A stretch of 64,000 nt of DNA, taken from Talpa occidentalis. Taxonomy: Eukaryota; Chordata; Mammalia; Eulipotyphla; Talpidae. A program made the translations under genes and the position numbers. The stretch lies in contig NW_023604295.1 in the NCBI RefSeq assembly GCF_014898055.3, positions 67,047,730 to 67,111,729 on the forward strand. Direction: 5' to 3'. The notes under the pieces are model-generated. The model was not told where the DNA came from and did not search any database. It was given only the letters and a program-made list of their open reading frames with translations. Positions 43,258 to 57,100 of the stretch are shown here, one piece after another (the first letter of the stretch is position 1; every line of letters starts with the position of its first letter).

Positions 43258-46200
43258 ACCAACAAGGACAATGTTTTATTGAACAAATCTATGTACAGTA
43301 CAAAAAATTTCTTGAAATGAGACACTATTGTTGATTTATTGCAGTTCAATGGCTCAGTTTTAATTTGTACTCTTATAAAATGCAAAGTAAAATAATTTAA
43401 TATTCAACAAGGAAGCACAAATTTCCTTTCTTGCTGAATCTTTTATATCTTTCACATATTAACAATTCCAAAATGCATATGCAGCATTTAGTCACTCTGA
43501 AAAGGTGTTTTACAGTACCAAATAAATTAAAAAATAAACACTATCATCCCTTTTAGGTTTTTCATCCATACAACAATTTAAACCAAACATGAAAGGAGTA
43601 CGGCTGAACCTTCAAGTGTGATTTGAAAAGAATCACAAGTTCAATGTTATAAATTATGTACTTATTATATAATTGGTGGGTTAAAAAAAAAAAAAAAGAA
43701 TATGGCTAAAGCCCAAAGTACCAGTGTCCTTGTCCACAGAGATTCTCCCTTTTCTACGTCCTCCATAATATCTGAGCAGCGAAAATTTGGACTTGCTATT
43801 TTCTTGACCTTACAGAAACATAGCAGAAAGTTAGTATTTAATGTTCGAAGGAAATTTTTATTTAAAAATAAAGCATTGAAACTTGGCCCATGTAAGATAA
43901 AAAAAAAAATCCTCAAAATAGAAGCAGGAAGAAAAAAAGAATAACTTGAGAAAACTTCCTTTTTGTTTGAATCCCAAATTAGAACTGTTGCAAGTTTATG
44001 CACCCCATAAAAACAAAATGATATAAATTTGTATAAGACATACATAATAAAATGTACACTCTTTCAATAGTTATTTGAAAAGTATATAGAGCGATTAGGA
44101 TGGTGTGGTCAAATAGAATTTTATAAAATATTCCTTTTAGTTCTATCTAAACCATTTTAATCTGTCTTTCAGAAACAGCTTTCCCTTAACAACACAAACA
44201 GAAATACAATCACAAATTAAAAACAAATAAGTGGAATATGTTTAAAAAATCTTGATATGAACTATAGAATGAAAATAATTTGAGGGCATAGAGCTAATGG
44301 TTATAACTTGCAAAAAAGTTAAAAATTATAAAATGTTAAGTTGTAATTCTAAACTTCTGGAAAATGTACAAAGAAATGATATGTAAAAAAAAAATTGTCC
44401 AAATGAAATAGTTTCCAAATAAATTTTTTACTACCTGATGTTCTTTTAGACTGAAATAGAACACAAGTATTAAATTTTTAGTATTAGGAAGTATGGGAAA
44501 TATTTTTTGTTAGTTGACCTTAAATGATTTAAAAATCTGTTGAGTTGTGTTTACCTGTCTGCTATTTAAATGACAAGTTCACAGCCTAATGTAGGCTATA
44601 TAACAACAAAAACCTGAATTTGACTGAAAGGGATTTATGAATATAAGTTGCATAGAAGTGAATGCTCATTATAAATAAATTAATAATACTGGGGAATTTT
44701 ATTTTAGATATCTAATCTGCCATAGCGTGGAAATCCTAATTTAATATAGTCTGGATGCTACTTTAAGAAAATGTCCCATCTACCACTTCCTTAGTAAATT
44801 TATTCAAGAAGCTTTATGTTCAAACATTTGTAATAGTAGGATCTGATAAGATTATCTGACTTGAACAAAAATACATCATTTGAAATAAATGGAATATTTG
44901 CTTGACATTGGTATATCAGTAGCTCCATTTTTAAGGAATGTCCCTTGCAGGTTTATTTTAATCCTTGCTATTAGGTTAACATGTGTTTAGGTAAGAGAAG
45001 GTATTTAAGCTTCCTCTTTAAGAGAATGGACAAGTGGAAAATATGTGATAGGGTATTTTAAAGAATGTGTTTTAACAATGTATTGACTAATAAGTTAAAA
45101 ATCTTCTTTAAGAAAATTACTGGTTTTCAAGGAAAATAAATAGATCATTATATCTTACTGTATTCGTGATGTGCAAATTTTTGTGTAAATATTTCCTTAT
45201 ATAAAAATTGTTATTCAGACCAAATTCATTACTAATAAATAATATGGCTTTAGAATTAATTCTAATTGAATAAAACCAACGAACTCTTGCCCTGATTTCT
45301 TTAGATGACATGATTTTTTTAATAACCAGTTGTTTTTGTAGGACTGTACTTAGATAACTCACATTAATGTCTAAAGGACCTTACTATGAATCATCAAACA
45401 ATGTCCTCACACTACTCTATATACAAATAAGAAATATCCCAGTGTGCTTATACCATTATTCACATTGAGGAATATGCAATTCAGTGTTTTCCTTCAACTA
45501 ATAGCCTTTAATGGTTTTAGATTCCTCCCATCTCTCCCCAGTTACTCACTGTTGGTACTTATCCTATTTAATTGACACTGTTACCTTTTAAATTTACTCA
45601 TTTGTAGGTATGTGGAAGATTTATCAAGAGCTTATTATTATTAAACAAAGCATTGCTGTTTTGTTTTAGTTTTTGAAATTTCCAATGCTGGCATGCCATT
45701 AATTCAACTTTTGATGTAATCAACCATCTGTAATAATTTATATCAGACAGCCAGATAGTATGGTCATAAATCAATTTATTTCCATGTTCCAGTTTCTAAA
45801 TTATAATAAACCTAAGAGTAGTGGTTCCTTAATCCATGTTTGACCAGAAAGGAAGACATACTCTGATTATGCATGACAAGAAAACAAATTCCATTTGTAG
45901 AATGCTTTAAGTTGTTTATTATAAACCAACACCACCCCCTTTTATATAATGGATTAACTCTTCCCTTTCTGTAAGGCCATAGCTGGTTTATCTTCTGACT
46001 AGTTGCCTGAACATATTTCTCACATAAGTGAAACGTGATCATGCTGCTATTAATCATCAACTTTTTAAAAAGTGTGGTTTTCTGGATAACTGGTACTTTG
46101 GGAGTTTTGTCATAACTCTTTTGGAGTCTATACCAGCACATCTCTTCAGTGAGTTCATTCTAGAAAATGTGCTTTGTCTTTTTCTTAAGTAATCCAAGAC

Positions 46201-46308
46201 CGTTCTAAATTTAAGGCCATCAGGGAAATAGCAAACTGATGATGCATTTTCTTGTAGTGCTTTTTTCACACTACTGCTTGATCGACAGATCTTTCTGAAA
46301 CATTTTTA
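43258..46308 (-). other. ZNF654: Probable ZNF654 3' UTR
   Basis: About 3 kb after the ZNF654 stop (46309), free of SINE and L1 insertions, in contrast to the flanks. It ends at a minus-strand AATAAA (43275-43280, context TTCAATAAAACATTG). A SINE begins just beyond. The lack of young repeats fits transcribed UTR. The 126-aa frame at 43665-44045 is poly-F/hydrophobic, AT-driven and not supported as a gene. Confidence 0.6.
43275..43280 (-). terminator. ZNF654: Candidate ZNF654 polyadenylation signal
   Basis: AATAAA on the minus strand, last good signal before SINE-containing intergenic sequence. Other AATAAA copies exist closer to the stop, so alternative ends are possible. Confidence 0.5.
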
Positions 46309-46316
46309 TCAGGCAC
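46309..46316 (-). CDS. ZNF654: ZNF654 last coding exon (Ser-Ala-stop)
   Basis: Acceptor TCTATTTTACAG|GTGCCTGA: two bases finish the split Ser, then Ala and TGA, followed directly by an in-frame TAA. This gives the DDESA end I recall for mammalian ZNF654. The rest of the exon is 3' UTR. Confidence 0.88.
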
Positions 46317-49300
46317 CTGTAAAATAGAACACCTCTGTTAATTCAAATTTTATAGAGGTTCAGCTGGAATTCTAAATCAGATTCCTTTTTAATTTATACC
46401 CTTACTTGCTAAAACAATATTGAGAGAGTAAAAAGGCAAGCTCTTTACTTTTCAATTATTTTCTGATTTTTTTAACTTTCTCTTTTTAATAGAGGCTCAA
46501 CTTCGCCTGGTTCATATTCTGGCATACAAATGAAAAACATTTGCATCCTAATTACTTCGTTTCTGGAACTTTTATACAAGGAGTGAAGAAAAGCCTCAGA
46601 TACATGAAAGTGTGTGAAAAACCTATGTTCGGGTTGGGTTCCACAAGTTTATAGGCCTATGCCTATGCAAATTACTTAACCTGTGAATTTCAGTTTCTTG
46701 AGCTGTAAAACAGGAATAGTAGTATCATCTCATTGTGACTGTATGGATTAAAGGAAATAATATATGGGTTCGTGCTTTATTATTTGTGCTATACAAATGT
46801 ATAAAGAGCGATGGTATTTTCTATATCTACAGGTATACCTACTGAAAGAAGACTTACTTTCATCATCTGAATCAAATCCAAAGAGTGTCTGACATTTCTT
46901 TTGTGCAAGGTGAGCCTCAAGTGCTTCAGCATTACAGTAGGTGGTCAGGCATTTGCCACATCTTAATCTTTTCACCGGTTTTTTACAAACATTATCTTGA
47001 TCAGAACAGGCATCTACTTTATCAGTCAGAAATTTTCTGCGTTTTGGCATACTAAGGTACCGTTCATCAAGGTAACTGGGAGGCAATGGTCTAACATATG
47101 GCTTTGTTAAAATTAAGCCATATGAAGTATGTTCACTTGTCAGATTTGGTTTGGAAGGTGCCTGAGATACCGGTAGAGTAGTGTGTTCTTGTGATACAAC
47201 AGTGGGTAAGATGGAACCATTTTCTGTCCTGATTTTATGTGTATCACTTTTCAAAGCAGGATCTGATGAAACTAAAGCCGCCTGCTCTAGTCCACTGTGT
47301 CCATTGACTAAATCACTAATACTACAATTATTTTCAGAATTTGGCTCAATGTCAGGCATCTTTTGGTCTATCAAGCTTTTATCAGAAACAGTGTCATCAG
47401 AATGTTCATTTCCATTCTGAACTAAACTGTCTGTTTTCTTTTCCATACTTTCTGTACACATCTTTGGTTCTGTAGAATCTTTCCTTAATTTGCTAGTAGA
47501 AACTGGCAGACTAACAGTTTGTTTCTCATTACTAGATGAGTCTTTTTCCTGATGATTAGGATTTGAGTCTGTAATAACATCCCAAAGAATTGCTTCACTT
47601 GGTTGTGCAGATGATTCTGGTGTTTTACTTAAATAGTGCTGAGCTTCATGTTCATAGAGAAGAGGAAGATCTTCAAAAAGCTCATGGCATTCTGGAAAAC
47701 TGCACTGAGCTTGAAATATCCTGTGACTCTTTGTGTGCTGAGCAAGCTGGAATGGCAGTTTAAACGACTCATTGCAGTTAAAATGCAAACAAAAGTACAC
47801 ATTTGGATAGCTGTGTCTATTAAGGTGATCTATAAAATGTTGGGAATCTTCAAACTGCCTTTGACAAAATTTACATTTTCCTTTGCTCCACTTCATTACT
47901 GTTTGTCGCACATTTAAATCAGTTGGATGTACAGTCCTTGCATGTTTATTTAGAAATCCAATTCTTTTAAATATCCTGACACAACCAAGAGCAGGACATT
48001 TAAAGTTTCCTTCTTGATCTGTAGCATATATGTCTTTCGGATGGCACACGGTTCCATTGATTTTATGAAGTACTGAAGTTTCTTGGTTTAAGTCGTAATC
48101 ATCTTCTTCATAATCACCTTCTTCATCCTCTTCCTCTTCCTCGTCCTCACATATAGGTAACGGCTCTGAGACAGTATTTAAAGAAGTATCAGGACTACCA
48201 TTTTCAATAATGTTTTCAGTGGCATCTTCTGATACACTTACAGGGATTTCAATGAATTCAGTCACATGTGCAGGAATGACTTCTTTGTTTCCATCATTGG
48301 AAGCAGTAATAATTTCAACTTCCAAATCCTTGTTATCAGAATTCCCATTTTCAAATGAAATGAAAGAATTGGAGCAATGAATTTCTTCCAAAGCTGGAAT
48401 TTCTTCCTGTTGAGCTGCAGCAATTTGCTGTCTCTGTATTTTCTTAACATGATTCTTTAAATGCTTCTGCATAAGCCCTCTGTTTCTAAATTTTCTACCA
48501 CATATTACACATGAAAAACTGCCCTTTTTTTGATGAGCCTGGGCATGCCTTACAATGTGACCACCTAGAAATTCCTTGTTACATAACATACACCGGTGCC
48601 TTGGGACATTGTGATCTACTTTGGAAGTATTAAGAGCTGTAAGGTTTTTCTTTGTATTAATATGATCTTTAGGTTGCATTCCAGATATATCGTCAGGATC
48701 AAGCTCTCCAGTGATCTCATCTATAAGAGAGTCAAATCCTTCATCCAAATCATGCTGTTCTGCTGCCTTTTTTAGATTATCTATAGAATTTTCCAGTGTA
48801 CTTTCGTTTAGAAACCTAAGTGCTGATTTATCACTCAGTAATGCTACACAGTTCTTCTTAATCATTACGAAGTTCCAGAATTCAGGATCAAAAAACAATC
48901 CCTTTTTTAAAATTGGAAGTAATTCAAAACGAACACGATTTTGGACACAGCTTGTGCCTTCATTATATTCTTCATCTGGATGTTTGTAAAGCTCTTCAAC
49001 AGTATGATAAGCTTCCACGGAGCGCTCAAGAAAAAATATTGAGAGTGCACAAATTCTGAGAATCTCCAAATCATTTGGCAAAAAATGTGCAATTGTTTTA
49101 TAAATTAGACATTTAGTTTTGGGATCATCATGAAGGTCTAGTTGTAAAGCACAACCACATATTTCAACACAAATTTGTAAACCTTCTTCTTCAACCTGTA
49201 AAAAGAAAAACACTACTACTAAATATTTTTTAAGATTATTACACTGATTTATATTTTTAAAATACAATTAAAATGAAAGCTGAACAAACAGTATTCCAAA

Positions 49301-52300
49301 TGTGCAGTTTTCCTCAATGGGTACCCTTGTTTGACTTTTTAAACATATGACATAAATTGTTCTTTTTTAACTTGAAAGGAATCTGTAAAAGTTAGTTTTC
49401 AATTTATGTAATAATCAAGTTTGAAAGGTCCTATTGAGCATAATACAAACTGCTTCCTAAGCTTACGCTGATTAAAATACAAAATGCTTTCTAAACTGAG
49501 TGATTAAGATGCCTAAAAATCAAGGCCCCTGTTTATTATTTTAAGTATCCATCTCACATTCTGTGGCAGAAGTGTTAAATTATATGTAGAAACTTTCATA
49601 AACCTGTATGAAACTACATTACTTATTTTATTACTTTAAGTAATTTATAAGGGAAGCAGTTTGGCCCACACAGAAAGTGCAATTACAATAATATCAATAA
49701 TGAACCTACTAGCAGTTATGTTCTGAAAATGTTTCAAGCTTTGAAACTTTTGCCGGTGGCTCAAAGATAACTATATCAGTTTTAACTTGGAAACTTGTCT
49801 ATCAATCTTAATTGAAGTTATAAATGTCTTCAGTGATTTGTAAAAGTCTAAATGCCAGTACAAATAGAAAGATACAATAATATGTCTTTAAAGTTATGTG
49901 TGTGTTACGTCATCCTACAAATAGAATGTTATAAATGACAATACTATCTTGCCAACCTCATGTCTTCTACTTTGTGTGCTGTGTGACCTTAACTACTTGC
50001 AGTTCCACAAATTGACCTCAACTTTGCTTATCATACTCCCAGTTTTATCAACATAGTAAATTCTTAACCATCTCCTATTCATTCTTTAAAGAATCAGTTA
50101 CACTCTAGAAGTTTTTCTCGCCATTTATCAGATCCATCCTATGTTAAGTTAAAAATTCCTTTTCTTTTTTACTTGAGAGTAACTTATACTCATTTGTAAA
50201 AAGTATGTATATATTTTAATAACTATCTATGTATGTCTCTACCCCTTTGAATTCCTAAATCACAGGCATAGTATCTTAACTTTTTTGTATCCTCCTATCG
50301 TTAACGTAGCAGTTGGTATATAGTGACTTTTGAATAAATGTTTACAGAATGAATGGGATCTGATCTAGTACACTGACCTTAGTTTTCTGTTCTAAATCTA
50401 TCATTTCCAGTGGAATCTTATTCTAAATTATAATGTCTTATTTTCTCATACAATTAGCTATTTCTACCCTAGATTTTCACAGATACAACAAATTTAAAAC
50501 TCATTAGTTCAAAATTATTCTTTCTCTTTCTTCAAAATTCTATCTCTGGCTTCTATATTGACTCCTGCAATTGTAATGTACCCAACTGTCTACATTTAAA
50601 ATATCAGGATCATCACAAAAGGGGGATAGACTTACCTGAAGTCTTTTAATGATTCCAGTATTATTTATGGAGTGATATTCCAATTTTTAGTGTAGCACTC
50701 AAGTCCCATTAAGATCTAAGAAGCAACCCCACCCCCCTGCAGTCTCTCTGAATAGTTTATTATCTTAACTATTTTTTATTATCTTCCCTCCTCCCCCCGC
50801 CACCACTTTTCTGTACTAGTCTATTAATGTCACTGGAAAATTGAGAATTAAATTAATGAAATGAGGCAAAAGTACTCCGTAAACTACAAAGCCCTCTATA
50901 AATGTTAGTATGAAATCCTTATCTATAATTCAAAAATGCAAGTTTTTTTTGTGAAGTCTTTTCAAATATAACGTCTATAATATCTAAACTCACACAGCAT
51001 TTTTTATGCCTTTTTCACTAAGATACATGAATGATCTATTCTGTCAGATAAAAATATTTTTAGTAGTGTGAACAATTAAGCACATTTGTAATGGTTTCAC
51101 CTTTGAATTTTTCCTTTTATAATGAAAATATAAAACTAAAAAAATAGAAAAACTATTATTACTGGGCCTATCATCTATATTGTAATCTTTTTATAACAAG
51201 GTCTCTCAATTTTTGGTGCAAATTAAAGCCATGTAAAGAGTGTATTTATGGACACATTTATTTTTAAAAAAAAAATTTTGTAGGTGATTCTGATGTACTC
51301 AGATGTTGAGAACTATTATATAGCATAGTTTTTCCCTCCTTCTTTTGATAGGGTGAGAGGTTAAATTTTATAGTGCAGTTGAGTGACATTTTACTATTTA
51401 ATAATAATGACGCTATTAATACAGTTTGCAAAATAAATAGGAAAACAAAACAACACAATGATACAGTGTTGCCAACTTTGTATGAAAATAAGATCACCAC
51501 AGTCATCTAATGAGTTATGTGATAATGAATATGATAAATGCATAAATACATAAGAAAAAATATATATAATGGATTCTTCTTTATATACTTAAAATTAACC
51601 CATATAATGATTCTTAATGGAGCTATCTAAAATGCAAGGTAGCTTTATCTTTCCTCTCTTTGCATTGAAAGTTGGTTAATGTAAAGGAAAAATTGAAAAG
51701 ATCTGCAGGATCCATTATTACGTCCATATAAGAGCCATATGCAGAACTGTACTCACTTGCAAGTGGTCCATGAAACACTTGTTTGAGAACAATTTTTAAA
51801 AATAATAGATTTTGACTATTACTTCAAATAAACATCTTAGAAATATGTCCTTAAGTTTCAAATATACCTCAGAATGTATTGATCCTTGTCACCTAAACAC
51901 CAGATTTAAAACTGAATTACATTTTTCTGACAGTGAGCAGGTATTACCTATAGGTATACAAAGTTCATTTGCAAATTAGTTAAGATTCTACAAATATGAC
52001 TTAGGATATTAAACATGGCAGAATTATTTCATTATAATAAAAGATACCATAGCTTCCTTGGAAGCAAATGTTCCCATCTCAAATTTTTAGCAACACTAAA
52101 TTGGCTTTTTTACTGTCTTTTTTTCAGTTATTTTCATTTATATATATTCTTTGTACAATGTTGGGAATTTGATGTTGAGAGTGGAAAAGATGTGTATGGA
52201 GAATATGGCCTTAAAAATCCTCCTCTTTAATGTCATAATCAAATGAATTTTATCAAAAGATTCATATTTCAGTGAATGGCATTTAAATTTCATTTAAAAT

Positions 52301-54141
52301 GAAGGGATAAATATATCCTATTTACCTCATCTTTAATGATTTTCATGAAAGGAAATATGACTCTCACATTAGTTGCTGTTCTTAAAAGCTGGTAGCATTG
52401 ATCTACAAAAACTTGTTTTGAAGGATTAGACTTAAGCTGAAGTTTACTCCATATGAAAATCAACTCCCTGTAAATGAAAAAAACACAAATATCAAAAATA
52501 CAGCTTATTCAAATACACACATTAGCAGCCTTTCTCTAATGCACCCTGGCTGGGGTGTATAGAAGGTGGGTGTAAATGGATATTAAGTCAGCTCTCCCTC
52601 CTCCCCCTCCACCAAGCCACTTCTGCTACCTATTTGAAACTAATAGAAGTTGGGGGGTGGGGGTGGGGAGAGATTGTAATTTTGCAGTAGTAAGGAATGA
52701 GTGATAATCATTTTCTGGCAAACCTAGAGCATCTCTAGTCCTCAATCAAAACAAATTCTAATCCCATTGTAACAATATTAATGCTATCACTTAAAACCTT
52801 TATACTTTAATACTCTACTTGCAAATTTAGAAATCAGTATTGTAGGCTTTCTGCAAAGAATGGCTCATATTTTTCATTTTCACTCTGTTAACAAACCAAA
52901 AGTATCACATATTGAAAGTGTAAGTATATTATGCTAGTTCTAAAATTTCACATTTTACATTATCTGCTATTTCATTAAGGTGTTGTACTTTTAAAAAGAC
53001 AGGCAATGGACAATTTAAAATATTTCACAGGTAGACTCCTTCTGTAATATGGCAAGGTTACTAGATGAACAAGGTAAGAGCAGTAAGTTTCTAGGCAAAG
53101 GAAATCATACGATTTAATTGTTAGGTTTGGATGATGTATTTTCATAAATTAGAATTTTTAAAAGCATTTTACAAAAGGTACATAAAGCATCACAATCTAA
53201 AGAGTATTGATGAAGATTGTTTTTAACATTTCAAAGAAATTTATTGACTACACACTTTGCACCCAGCACAAATTGCTAGTAAATCTAAAAATAGCTTGAC
53301 TACTATCATGAAGGGTGTATAGTCTTCTTAGAGGGACAATACAGAAAACACAAAATGATTGCAAGTAACAGAAAAAACCCTAAATTCCATCTCCATTTCA
53401 TACCATCTGGGGTTTGTGGGGCAGTTAGTAATTTTCAGTCTACTACCCACTTTTTTTCTTTATAAACATACTTCTTTTAGAATGCTCATCAGGTTTAATA
53501 ATATAGTCCTCCCAAATATCTACCTTTGACTTCTTTCCTAGTTTCCATACTGGGATATATCACTTCAGATTGCTTTCTATCACCCTAACTCACATAGAAC
53601 TAATCATATTTTTGTAAGATTGATAATCTTTTTCTAGATCAATAAATTATATAAAACATTCCTCTCTCTTTTTAATTTTAACCTGTTTAATTTTTCTAAG
53701 TCTTTTCATTTCAATTGTATTTTTGCCTACAGCCATACCATTCTTTTCAATACTACCACTCTAGGCCCTTTAATTTTAAACATATACTTCTACAGTGGTT
53801 GCTAAATGAATTGGTTTTCAGTTTCCCAGATCATTTCATGTAGTGCTTATTCAGTATGCTGTACAGTGTTAATAGCAACAGAAATGTGTTTGGGAGCTAG
53901 ATGAAGCAGAATTTAAATTCTGGACATTCTTGCAGGTTGATTTCCTCACTGTCAGAGTGCTTCATTTATTCTCACTTTTGTTTATGCTGGTTATTTTATT
54001 TGGGAAATACTTCTTTATTTTTTTATTTCTAAGGTGAATTTATCTTCCCATATCAAGTACCTTTTCTTCCTTGTTTATTTTATAAGACCTGTTTCCCAAT
54101 TACAACACTGTAATGTTGTAATTATCCATAATTATACACAG

Positions 54142-54173
<32 letters not shown>

Positions 54174-57100
54174 GAAATAGTTCCAAGAACATGAGATTAA
54201 AAATGAAGAGACCCAAATCTCAATAGAGCATTCATTATACACTAACAGACATGGTGCTGCCCTATTCATACTGAGCCACCGACCCTTGGGAATAGCCCTA
54301 TATCCAGGGTTGGGATCCCATTTGTTATATTTCCTATGTGAGCCACCTCACCATTCTTACATCATCAATTCAAGGATAGGAAACTGACCCCATTCATGAC
54401 TCTATCCTATGAACTTAGGGACTCAGCATTCCTTTGATTCCAACAAGAGACTAACTGGAAGTGAAACACATTTTTTAAAAAAAATACTAGGAAATCTCAC
54501 TGTCCCTGATAGCAGTTATCTTTGGGAAACAACTATATCTCTACCCTTTTTGTGACTTGTGTCACAACTCAGTATCCTCTCAATAAGTGACTTTCTCCTA
54601 AGCTAATTAGACATAGGATGTTATCATTGGTACTGACTAGTATAAATTTTAGCCACCAGCTGACTAGTATAAATTTTGTATCAGCTATGTGTGGTTTTTA
54701 ATTTTTATCGAGTTTCCTTATACATAAAAAGAATTAAGAGAGATGTGTAAAGATGTAGGTGAAATGTCTGATAGATACTACGTGTCATAAATTGCTAGTT
54801 TCTTTTTTGTTGTTACAATCTTCTCAGTATACCAAGCAGTAAGAGTTACTCAATAAATATCTGCTAGTTAATAACCTAGTAAAAAATTGTATTCCTAAAA
54901 GCTGAACGCATTTATAAGTCTCTTAAGGAAATATATGAAGGGAAACTGTAGACATGTCTACATCCTTTTCTATGTGGACATAGAAAAGGATAAGGGATAT
55001 ATATTATGAACAGAGGGGTATAGATGGAAGAAGGCAAACAAACCAACTGTGCATCTCTCTGCAACAGATTTAAAGACAAAAAAAAGCAATGGAAATTATG
55101 GGAGAGTATTCCATTCATTATTATAAAAATGTTTAACATCTTCAAAATGAATATATGTATTTTCCAGCTTGTCCCTGAAAATAATTTGATATTTTTTTCA
55201 GCCAGCCATTCTTCAGACGCAATATTATATTTCTTTAAAGGAAGGCATTTTTCTTTGTCTCTGTTAACTCATGAGGAAACTCAGTAAATAAAATATAATG
55301 CAATCCCAAGATCCTAGTAAATTTTCCAGGAGACAACTATCAATATGGATTTTTAGCTTTTTAGCAAACCAAGCAGAAATCTGAAAATATGATTATAAAG
55401 CTCCATCTTGATTTAATTCACAAAAAGGGATCTCAGGTGTTAGTTGTACACAGGATTTTGGAAAACACCAAAGAACAAAACATACTGAAGTAAGACAATA
55501 GTCTCTGCAAGGCCTAAATAGGAATGCTTAATGAAGCTTATTGCCTGCATTTTCTTTACAAACAGGATCTTCTAAAAAACAGAGCATCAATTTGGTATAC
55601 AAACATATATCCCAAGTAGCTAACTGTTAGCAGTTGTAGAGAATAGGCTTTAACAGGGTCTGTGGTCTTAAAATACAGATTTTTTTTTTTTTTTTTCAGA
55701 TTTGACCAATTTATAGTAAGTGATTAGTAGCACAGCCTTTGAGTTAGGCTATTTGGGTTTGAATTCTGGCTTCTCTACTTACTAGTGGAATGGCTTGAGC
55801 ATAGTATCTATCCCATAAGATAGTTGGACTAAGATACTAGGAAGCACTCAGCAAATATTAGCAGCTATTATTATTAGCATGAGTAGTAATGAGAAAAATG
55901 TGGTTAATCGTTTACCCCATTAACTTGTTACAGAGCCAAGTTGAACTGTGGATCAGATTCTATACTAAGAAAGAGGAGATGAAGGCTAAACTAGCTCATA
56001 GGGAAAGCCAAAATGAAACAGACAACACAGCCCTTGTAGGCTGGAAAGAATCCTACTTTTCAAGTTACAGGGGAAAAAAATCAACTTCTGAAAGTAAAAG
56101 GACACAGGCATTCAGAAATATAGAGGAGAGCTAGACGAGCAGGCTATCAGAATCAGACTACTCAGAAGAAAGGACAAAGATGCAGGCTAAAGGTTTCTCT
56201 CCTGTTAGGAAGGTGGGAATTGCACACCCAGCTTTTATTCTTAGAGGGTGACTGGCCAGTAGCAGAAAGGATATGAGTGTTCTATTAAATTTGTTAGCAA
56301 AGAGAAGAAAATAAAATGTTTTCCTGTTCGTTTCCTTAAACTTGATTCCAGTTTAATATGGATATATTTAAATAAAAACACTAAAAGAAATCCCATTTGA
56401 ATGATTTAATACAGCCCAAAATAGAGAAATTCCTATCCTCATAGGAAGAAATCTACTATAACGGTCATGACTATATTATTTCAAAATAACTACATATCAA
56501 AAAATACTTTGAAAATTATGTATATGTCTTACTACCATTTCTCAATCCCCTCCTATAGAAATTCCAATTTACATGATAAACTTTTGAATAAAAATATGCA
56601 AAATGTAAAAGTGTGCTCTCCCAGAAGATAACTCCTCTTGTTTCTAGACACACTCTGCTACAAATTAGCTATTTCACTCTGAGTCTAAAAGTTTTAATCT
56701 ATGAAACAAGAATACAAAGTGAGGTTATTTTTATTTTTATTTTGTTTTTTTTAAAGATTTACTTATTTATTTATACAAGAACCGAGGTATGGGCCAGATG
56801 CACAGGAAGGTGAGAGGATTCACCGAGACAGAGTTGGGAGCAGAACAGGCAGACTAACTGAAATACACTGCTGAGGGGAGCAGCAGGTGAGACAGGCTAG
56901 GTCTGCTGTGCCATGTGGGACCCTTACCGGCAGGCCGGCCGGGCTCAAACCGGTGCTGCAGAGGCTGCGGACAGCTTCATAGCATGGCACTCAACCGCCT
57001 GCCCCACCAGGGGAGGCCCAAGTGAGGTTATTTTTCAATTCCCCTTTAAGCTATTATTCTAAACATAAGATTTTATATTAGAAAACATTTATTTAAAAGT

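Noticed and set aside
43665..44045. 126-residue minus-strand ORF
   Set aside because: Driven by poly(T)/poly(A) tracts, rich in Phe, no domain, and lies in the probable ZNF654 3' UTR.
45812..46141. 109-residue minus-strand ORF overlapping the post-stop frame
   Set aside because: It overlaps the ZNF654-phase open frame in a different frame and has weaker composition; no start or splice context supports it.
46748..46857. Extending ZNF654 past DDES into the intron (38 extra residues)
   Set aside because: A strong GTAAGT donor at 46857 and a phase-matched acceptor at 46317 give the DDESA end known for the family.
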